In this document: piece by piece, positions 7,481-10,913 of the stretch
How the letters are laid out: every line of letters begins with the position of its first letter
Position numbering within the stretch: position 1 is the stretch's first letter
Source of the DNA: an uncultured Bacillota bacterium
Lineage (GTDB): Bacteria; Bacillota; Clostridia; Peptostreptococcales; Anaerovoracaceae
Reading direction: 5' to 3'
Assembly (NCBI GenBank): GCA_946408315.1
Contig: CAMJRV010000045.1
Span: forward strand, 1-10,913
DNA: 10,913 nucleotides
Notes under the pieces: model-generated
What the model was told of the DNA's origin: nothing
Databases searched by the model: none
What the model saw: only the letters and a program-made list of their open reading frames with translations
Translations under genes and position numbers: made by a program

Positions 7481-8623
7481 ATGATCTACTTAGATAATGC
7501 GGCAACCTCATTTCCGAAACCGGAGGCGGTTTACCGCGCCGTAGAGCGGTGCATGCGCACCTTTGCTGCAAATCCCGGGCGTTCCGGTCACAAACTGGCC
7601 TTGCAGGCCGGACGTGAAATTTATCTGACACGGGAGGCTGCCGCCGAACTTTTTCATGTATCAGACCCATTCCGGATGATCTTTACTGCAAATGCGACGG
7701 AATCGTTGAACCTTGCCTTAAAGGGAATTCTGCAGCCGGGAGATCATGTGATCACTTCGAGCATGGAGCATAATTCTGTGCTCCGCCCCCTCAGCGCACT
7801 TAAAGAACATGGGATCATGGTTACGATCGTACCGTGCACCAGGCAGGGAAGTCTGGAGCCGGATGCTGTTCAGGCGGCGATCCAACCAAATACGCGCCTG
7901 ATTGCAGTGACCCATGCCTCCAATGTAACCGGAACGATAATGCCGGTCAAAGAGATTATGGAAATGGCCCGGGACCGTCAAATTTTGCTTTTGCTGGACG
8001 CCTCACAGACAGCCGGTATCCTTGACATTGATCTGGCCGAATGTCCTGTTGACCTTTTAGCGGCGCCCGGGCATAAGGGACTTTTGGGACCGCAGGGCAC
8101 GGGGCTTCTTTATATCAGAGAAGGCCTTCATTTAAAGACGATGAAGGAAGGCGGCACCGGAAGCCGCTCGGAAGAATTGACGCAGCCGGAACTGATCCCG
8201 GACCGCTATGAGAGCGGCACGCTCAATACGCCCGGCATTGTCGGCTTGGGCGCCGGAATCCAATATGTCAAATCCCACCGCGCTCAAATACAGGAGCGCG
8301 AAACTCAATTAACCCGTTTCTTTCTGGAAGAATTAAAAAAGGTAAAGGGTGTAATCCTATATGGAGCAGACGATGTAAACGCGCCGCGAACCGGAGTCGT
8401 ATCGATGAATATCGGTGATCTGGATTCCTGCGAAGCGGCCTGCCGTCTGGATCAGGAGTTTGATATCTGCACACGCCCGGGGCTTCATTGCGCACCCCTT
8501 GCGCATCGGACCATCGGTACGCTGGATCGGGGAACCGTTCGCTTCAGCATCGGTTTTGAAACAACGGAGGCGGAGATGATAGAAACGCTGGATGCGATAA
8601 GGCAAATCGCATCGCATTCGTAA
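7481..8623 (+). CDS. Cysteine desulfurase-like class V aminotransferase (EF2568 family)
   Basis: The 380-aa product is a PLP enzyme of aminotransferase class V, in the group typified by E. faecalis EF2568 that accompanies SelD. Such enzymes remove sulfur from cysteine, or selenium from selenocysteine, onto an active-site Cys. The N-terminus MIYLDNAATSFPKP is the NifS-family opening. ANATESLNLAL, TSSMEHNSV, HASNVTGTIMP and LLLDASQTAG (PLP-binding Asp and Gln) follow in order. The PLP lysine is K199 in APGHKGLLG, and the mobile-loop catalytic cysteine is C337 in RPGLHCAPLAH. AGGAGGGT lies just upstream of the ATG at 7481. It is the last gene of the selenium cluster, and an AT-rich spacer with a new promoter follows. 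It could be the Se donor for SelD or for cofactor sulfuration and selenation; which one is not decidable here. Confidence 0.93.
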   Translation: MIYLDNAATSFPKPEAVYRAVERCMRTFAANPGRSGHKLALQAGREIYLTREAAAELFHVSDPFRMIFTANATESLNLALKGILQPGDHVITSSMEHNSVLRPLSALKEHGIMVTIVPCTRQGSLEPDAVQAAIQPNTRLIAVTHASNVTGTIMPVKEIMEMARDRQILLLLDASQTAGILDIDLAECPVDLLAAPGHKGLLGPQGTGLLYIREGLHLKTMKEGGTGSRSEELTQPELIPDRYESGTLNTPGIVGLGAGIQYVKSHRAQIQERETQLTRFFLEELKKVKGVILYGADDVNAPRTGVVSMNIGDLDSCEAACRLDQEFDICTRPGLHCAPLAHRTIGTLDRGTVRFSIGFETTEAEMIETLDAIRQIASHS

Positions 8624-8630
8624 ACAACCA

Positions 8631-8649
8631 GATAATCAAAATAATTATC
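8631..8649. promoter_or_regulatory. Fur-box-like palindrome
   Basis: A 19-bp AT-rich palindrome with GATAAT and ATTATC arms and a 7-nt centre agrees with the classical Fur consensus (GATAATGATAATCATTATC) at 16 of 19 positions by eye. It lies 8 bp upstream of the -35 box of the nrdD-like/nrdG promoter and 8 nt after the desulfurase stop. It could be an operator for a Fur-superfamily regulator (Fur, PerR, Zur) or only a weak AT-rich hairpin; no T-tract makes it a terminator. Confidence 0.35.
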
Positions 8650-8657
8650 AAACGTAA

Positions 8658-8687
8658 TTGATTCTCTTATATATGTGGTGTTATAAT
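8658..8687 (+). promoter_or_regulatory. Sigma-A-type promoter for nrdD-like/nrdG
   Basis: TTGATT (8658-8663) and a perfect TATAAT (8682-8687) are separated by 18 bp. It is followed by an AAGGGGAG ribosome site at 8717-8724 and the ATG at 8734, giving a leader of about 40 nt. This marks a transcription unit separate from the selenium cluster. Confidence 0.65.
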
Positions 8688-8733
8688 AAAATGCGAATTA
8701 GAAAAAACCACAAGATAAGGGGAGTGACCACAG

Positions 8734-9015
8734 ATGAATATTACGGTAACAAATGGTGATATTAGTGATTTAGAGCAGAGAAAATATGTTGAATACCTGG
8801 AAAAAAAATTCAGCAGAAATTTAGATACTCTGGAAATCATTTTAGATGGAGATTATGTTGACTTGAAATACAGTTTTATCCCTGTAAATTTCGAGCGGAT
8901 CCGCAGGATCACAGGCTATCTTGTCGGCACGGTAGAGCGATTCAACGACGCCAAGCGGGCCGAGGAGAGCGAGAGGGTAAAACACGGCATAGGCGTCGGT
9001 TTTGAAGTCGTATGA
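8734..9015 (+). CDS. Short NrdD C-terminal-like protein with glycyl-radical motif
   Basis: The 93-aa product resembles only the extreme C-terminus of the class III (anaerobic) ribonucleoside-triphosphate reductase NrdD. Residues 57-63, RRITGYL, align with RRVCGYL of E. coli NrdD, placing Gly61 at the glycyl-radical position (E. coli Gly681). FNDAKRAEESERVKHG aligns with FNAGKQEEVKRRVKHL. After the glycine there are 32 residues, against 31 in E. coli. There are no cysteines at all, so the four-Cys zinc site of NrdD is missing and the Cys before the radical Gly is Thr. The first 50 residues do not resemble the NrdD barrel as far as I can tell. The start is supported by AAGGGGAG 9 nt upstream. 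It overlaps nrdG by ATGA, implying translational coupling. It may be a stand-alone radical domain or a regulatory paralogue. Databases may label it NrdD, but it cannot be a reductase alone. Confidence 0.8.
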   Translation: MNITVTNGDISDLEQRKYVEYLEKKFSRNLDTLEIILDGDYVDLKYSFIPVNFERIRRITGYLVGTVERFNDAKRAEESERVKHGIGVGFEVV

Positions 9016-9551
9016 GCGCGCTTGAAAAAACAACTGGTTCAACGATTTTGCCGGGTGAGACAATCCGAATCGCCGGAGTCGTCCGGGAATCCATCGTCGA
9101 CGGTCCGGGAATGCGGTTTGCCGTCTTTGCCCAGGGTTGCCCTCACCGGTGCCCGGGCTGCCATAACGAATCGACCCACGATTTCAGCGGAGGCTACGAT
9201 TGCGAGCTTTCCAAGCTTCTGAAAGAGATCGATAAAAATCCGCTGCTTTCCGGCGTAACCTTTACGGGAGGCGAGCCGTTCTGTCAGCCGGAACCGTTCT
9301 ATAAGCTGGGACTTGCGATTAAAGAGAAGGGACTTGACCTTGCGGCGTATTCCGGTTATACTTTGGAGGAGCTTCTGGAACTGTCCCGAAAAGACGAGTT
9401 CATCGCAAAACTGCTCGGGATTCTCGATTATCTGGTGGACGGGCCGTTTCTTCTGGAAGAGAGAGACCTTACCCTGGAATTCCGGGGGAGCAGAAACCAG
9501 CGCTTCCTGACCAAGGCGGAGATCAGAAACGAAGCGCCGGAAATAAGCTGA
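9012..9551 (+). CDS. nrdG: Anaerobic ribonucleoside-triphosphate reductase activating protein (radical SAM)
   Basis: NrdG uses a [4Fe-4S] cluster and S-adenosylmethionine to generate the glycyl radical on NrdD, so that ribonucleotides can be reduced without oxygen. The 179-aa product has the radical-SAM CX3CX2C motif at C43, C47 and C50 (QGCPHRCPGCHN), preceded by VDGPGMRFAVF at about 29-39. The SAM-binding GGEP is at 86-89. The NrdG-type C-terminus with DYLVDGPF and LEFRGSRNQRF follows. The length is close to normal, with a slightly extended N-terminus. The start ATG overlaps the stop of the preceding gene (ATGA at 9012-9015), so it is translated from the same mRNA. The partner catalytic NrdD is not in the window and presumably lies elsewhere in the genome. 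Confidence 0.95.
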   Translation: MSALEKTTGSTILPGETIRIAGVVRESIVDGPGMRFAVFAQGCPHRCPGCHNESTHDFSGGYDCELSKLLKEIDKNPLLSGVTFTGGEPFCQPEPFYKLGLAIKEKGLDLAAYSGYTLEELLELSRKDEFIAKLLGILDYLVDGPFLLEERDLTLEFRGSRNQRFLTKAEIRNEAPEIS

Positions 9552-9568
9552 AAACAGAAAAAAAGTAT

Positions 9569-9597
9569 TTTACAAGAGGAATTCTATATGTTATAAT
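9569..9597 (+). promoter_or_regulatory. Sigma-A-type promoter of rpmB
   Basis: TTTACA (9569-9574) and TATAAT (9592-9597) with an ideal 17-bp spacer lie 70 nt upstream of the L28 start codon. No terminator is evident between nrdG and this promoter, so some read-through from nrdG is possible. Confidence 0.75.
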
Positions 9598-9651
9598 ACC
9601 CCTTGTTTGATGTAAAAAATTGAATTGCTAAGAAAAAGCATTGCAATATAG

Positions 9652-9660
9652 AAGGAGGTG
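9652..9660 (+). promoter_or_regulatory. Strong Shine-Dalgarno of rpmB
   Basis: AAGGAGGTG is complementary to the 16S rRNA 3' end and spaced 6 nt from the ATG at 9667. It rules out an in-frame GTG at 9658, which lies inside the site. Confidence 0.8.
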
Positions 9661-9666
9661 CGGCAG

Positions 9667-9858
9667 ATGTCAAGAAAGTGTGAAATATGTGGTAAAGGAC
9701 AAGTTTCCGGAAATAACGTTTCCCATTCCAACAGACATACCAGAAGAAAATGGAATGCGAATATTCAGACTGTAAAAGTTGAAGAAAACGGTACAGTTTC
9801 TAGAAAGAACGTATGCACAAGATGCATTCGGAGCAACAAAGTCAACCGCGCTATCTAA
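9667..9858 (+). CDS. rpmB: 50S ribosomal protein L28
   Basis: The 63-aa basic protein is bacterial ribosomal protein bL28, a component of the large subunit. The start [11 protein letters not shown], the [15 protein letters not shown] segment and the end [13 protein letters not shown] are characteristic. Two CxxC pairs (C5/C8 and VCTRC near residues 51-54) make this the zinc-binding form. It is transcribed alone, with its own promoter and a strong downstream terminator. In Clostridia and Bacilli rpmB commonly lies next to an Asp23/Gls24-family gene and fakA, which matches the gene at the window's right end. Base composition is more AT-rich than the selenium cluster, which is ordinary for a ribosomal protein gene in this GC range. 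Confidence 0.97.
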   Translation: MSRKCEICGKGQVSGNNVSHSNRHTRRKWNANIQTVKVEENGTVSRKNVCTRCIRSNKVNRAI

Positions 9859-9885
9859 TATTGCGCACCTATTTCATCCGACACA

Positions 9886-9917
9886 AAAGCCTGCGGAATC
9901 CCGCAGGCTTTGTTTGT
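9886..9917 (+). terminator. Rho-independent terminator after rpmB
   Basis: A perfect 11-bp stem (AAAGCCTGCGG at 9886-9896 with CCGCAGGCTTT at 9901-9911) has a 4-nt loop and is followed by GTTTGTT. On the other strand the stem is followed by TTGTGT-rich sequence, so it may also stop the convergent - strand transcript. Confidence 0.88.
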
Positions 9918-9926
9918 TATGTTCAG

Positions 9927-10056
9927 AATAAAGTCTGTGAGCCTTAGTATTTGCAAAGGGAGACCTAAAACCTTATACCGAGCTAATGCGGAGCTTTCGC
10001 ACAGCATTTAAGCGAGGGAGGCTCCTGTGCGAATACTAAGGCACACAGACTTACGT
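9927..10056. repeat. 130-bp element with 25-bp inverted repeats, structured; MITE or RNA
   Basis: The left arm 9931-9955 and the right arm 10028-10052 are reverse complements at 23 of 25 positions; one of the two differences is a G-U wobble if read as + strand RNA. The 72-nt interior is itself rich in pairing: TTCGCACAG (9996-10004) with CTGTGCGAA (10025-10033), AATGC (9985-9989) with GCATT (10004-10008), and GGAG (9959-9962) with CTCC (10022-10025). The 9-bp inner helix shares the TGCGAA segment with the outer helix, so the two cannot coexist. TTCAG occurs exactly 4 nt outside each arm (9922-9926 and 10057-10061), as a target-site duplication might. There is no open reading frame of note and no match to an RNA class I recognise. 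A small non-autonomous mobile element or a structured RNA both fit. Confidence 0.55.
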
Positions 10057-10057
10057 T

Positions 10058-10234
10058 TCAGCAATTGATCAGCTTAAAGCCGCAGAATATCATCAGCCCA
10101 CCCAGGATGATAAGCCAAAGCTTCGAGGGGAGTATAAAAGCGCAGATTGTACAGACCCCTATGATAAAGAGGATCAGACCGAACAACTCAATCTCTCCCG
10201 GCTGCCTGCAGCAGAATATTTTTTTAAATCTCAT
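10058..10234 (-). CDS. Small hypothetical membrane protein (58 aa)
   Basis: I do not recognise a named family. The 58-aa product starts MRFKKIFCCRQPGEIE, a short basic, cysteine-bearing cytoplasmic-looking head, followed by two hydrophobic stretches at about 17-35 (LFGLILFIIGVCTICAFIL) and 38-56 (KLWLIILGGLMIFCGFKLI) with a tight PSK turn between, so it is probably a hairpin membrane protein. It ends in Cys. An in-frame GTG at 10243 is possible, but AGGA at 10244-10247 is better spaced for the ATG at 10234. It lies downstream of the other small membrane gene on the same strand. The antisense reading frame 10065-10511 is low in sense and not a gene. Its TGA stop falls within the TTCAG repeat flanking the 130-bp element. 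Confidence 0.55.
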   Translation of the reverse strand: MRFKKIFCCRQPGEIELFGLILFIIGVCTICAFILPSKLWLIILGGLMIFCGFKLINC

Positions 10235-10270
10235 ACGGATCACATCCTATGCAACATCAATAATACCGGG

Positions 10271-10492
10271 TTATGCGCTGAACATGACGAGGGCGAACAG
10301 CACGACCAGGGCAATCAGAGCGATATACCACACGAAAACAGGCACGGTATGTATTACGATCACCGAGCCGGACAGAGCCAATGCGACGCCAATCAACCGA
10401 AGAACCAGTTTCTTTTCTCTCCCTCTCAATTCAGACCACCCATTAACATTGTATGTTCCCCGGAAGGGGTTCGTGCAAAAATTATTTCTCAT
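10271..10492 (-). CDS. Small hypothetical membrane protein (52-73 aa)
   Basis: No family is recognised. From the ATG at 10492 the product is 73 aa; a TTG at 10429 preceded by GGGTGG at the right spacing gives a 52-aa product starting RGREKKLVLRLIG, which is a cleaner membrane-protein N-terminus. Two hydrophobic helices (LIGVALALSGSVIVI and VFVWYIALIALVVLFALVMF) are joined by a short HTVP turn, with a positively charged head, so both termini are probably cytoplasmic. The frame stays open further upstream on this strand to 10627, but that part runs antisense to the Asp23-like gene and has no membrane character, so it is rejected. The gene lies 27-36 nt before the second small membrane gene and may be co-transcribed with it. 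Confidence 0.5.
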   Translation of the reverse strand: MRNNFCTNPFRGTYNVNGWSELRGREKKLVLRLIGVALALSGSVIVIHTVPVFVWYIALIALVVLFALVMFSA

Positions 10493-10514
10493 TTGCCCGA
10501 AATTGTGGTAAAAT
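10486..10514 (+). promoter_or_regulatory. Possible extended -10 promoter of the Asp23/Gls24 gene
   Basis: TAAAAT (10509-10514) is preceded by TGG, making an extended -10 box; TTCTCA lies 17 bp upstream as a weak -35. The start codon at 10541 is 26 nt downstream. It overlaps the start region of the divergent - strand gene, so the two may compete. Confidence 0.45.
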
Positions 10515-10540
10515 GAACAACAGTAAGGGGGGCGAGACGG

Positions 10541-10913
10541 TTGTTTTACAGACTCGAAACGATGAACGGCGCCATATCGATCGATAAAGAGGTCATCGGA
10601 AAAATTATTGCCGATGCCGTAGGCCAATTCAAGGGGAAAGTTCTCATATCAAACCATAAGGGGAAGGTGATATCCGGTTTTGCGGCCCGGCTGGGCGTAA
10701 TGGACGATATCAGCTACATGGAGATCAATCTGGAAAAAGGCGGTCTGGACATCCGGTTTTATATCCTGATCCGGTTCGGCACCAGTATCAACCGAGTTAC
10801 GGAACAGCTTATCGAAACGATCAAAAAAAATACCGAGGAAATGACGGGCCTTGAAGTGAACAGTGTCGCAGTTGTCGTCACAGGCATGGTTTCCAAGCAG
10901 ACGGTAAGAAGAA
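10541..10913 (+). CDS. Asp23/Gls24 family envelope stress response protein (3' end outside window)
   Basis: The visible 124 residues match the Asp23/Gls24 (YloU-like, DUF322) family of small cytoplasmic or membrane-associated proteins. GAISIDKEVIGKIIADAVGQ at the start is typical of the family, as are the central KGGLDIRFYILIRFGTSI strand region and the end VNSVAVVVTGMV. The proposed start is TTG at 10541, 8 nt after AAGGGGGG; the ATG at 10562 is in frame but 29 nt from that site. The gene runs off the window with no stop. In Bacillota this gene usually stands between rpmB and the DAK2-domain fatty acid kinase gene fakA, which I expect just beyond the right edge. Its molecular function is not settled; roles in cell-envelope stress or fatty-acid kinase operons are inferred. 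Confidence 0.88.
   Translation, partial: MFYRLETMNGAISIDKEVIGKIIADAVGQFKGKVLISNHKGKVISGFAARLGVMDDISYMEINLEKGGLDIRFYILIRFGTSINRVTEQLIETIKKNTEEMTGLEVNSVAVVVTGMVSKQTVRR

Noticed and set aside
8665..8713. Possible NrdR box or operator formed by TGTGGT (8674-8679) and ACCACA (8707-8712)
   Set aside because: Only 6 bp match across a 28-nt gap, and the sequence near TATATATGTGG does not fit the NrdR consensus when aligned base by base.
9624..9648. Small hairpins in the rpmB leader (ATTGC with GCAAT, TGCT with AGCA) as an L28 control element
   Set aside because: The stems are 4-5 bp with AT-rich content and no sign of sequestering the ribosome site.
9927..10056. The structured element as 6S RNA, a T-box or an SRP RNA
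   Set aside because: It is too short for typical 6S RNA, lacks the T-box antiterminator sequence, and lacks the conserved SRP loop; no class could be named.
10065..10511. A 148-codon open frame on the + strand
   Set aside because: It runs antisense to two frames that encode clear membrane helices, its own product has no recognisable domain or hydrophobic pattern, and no ribosome site precedes it.

Overview
The window looks like chromosomal DNA of an anaerobic member of the Bacillota, most likely class Clostridia. The signs are strong AGGAGG-type ribosome binding sites, TTGACA/TATAAT-type promoters, a four-cysteine ribosomal protein L28, an rpmB neighbourhood that leads into an Asp23/Gls24-family gene, and anaerobic ribonucleotide reductase components. 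The genus cannot be fixed from the sequence alone.

Region 1 (1-8623, all + strand) is one long, tightly packed selenium and molybdenum gene cluster. In order it encodes: the C-terminal half of SsnA, a putative amidohydrolase of selenium metabolism; SelD, selenophosphate synthetase; YqeC; a MocA-like cytidylyltransferase; YqeB; a fused iron-sulfur/molybdenum hydroxylase resembling selenium-dependent xanthine dehydrogenase; YedF, with TusA-like and DsrE-like domains; a small DUF3343 protein (putative Se/S carrier); and a class V aminotransferase of the cysteine desulfurase type. Gaps run from 1 to 67 nt and no internal promoter or terminator is evident, so the genes probably form one operon that starts upstream of the window. 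The gene content matches the known selenium-dependent molybdenum hydroxylase (SDMH) locus described for Enterococcus faecalis and clostridia. A reasonable model is that the desulfurase, the DUF3343 protein and YedF mobilise and carry reduced selenium, SelD activates it to selenophosphate, and MocA, YqeB and YqeC finish or load the Se-containing molybdenum cofactor of the hydroxylase. The details of selenium transfer are inference.

Region 2 (8624-9551) starts with an AT-rich spacer holding a Fur-box-like palindrome and a sigma-A promoter. Two genes overlapping by ATGA follow: a 93-aa protein resembling only the C-terminal glycyl-radical tail of anaerobic ribonucleotide reductase NrdD, and NrdG, the radical-SAM activase. 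No full NrdD catalytic subunit is present here.

Region 3 (9552-10057) has a well-formed promoter, rpmB (L28), an 11-bp perfect terminator hairpin, and an unexplained roughly 130-bp element. That element is bounded by 25-bp near-perfect inverted repeats and flanked by a TTCAG direct repeat.

Region 4 (10058-10913) has two small probable membrane proteins on the - strand. Divergent from them is the start of an Asp23/Gls24-family (YloU-like) gene that runs off the end of the window.
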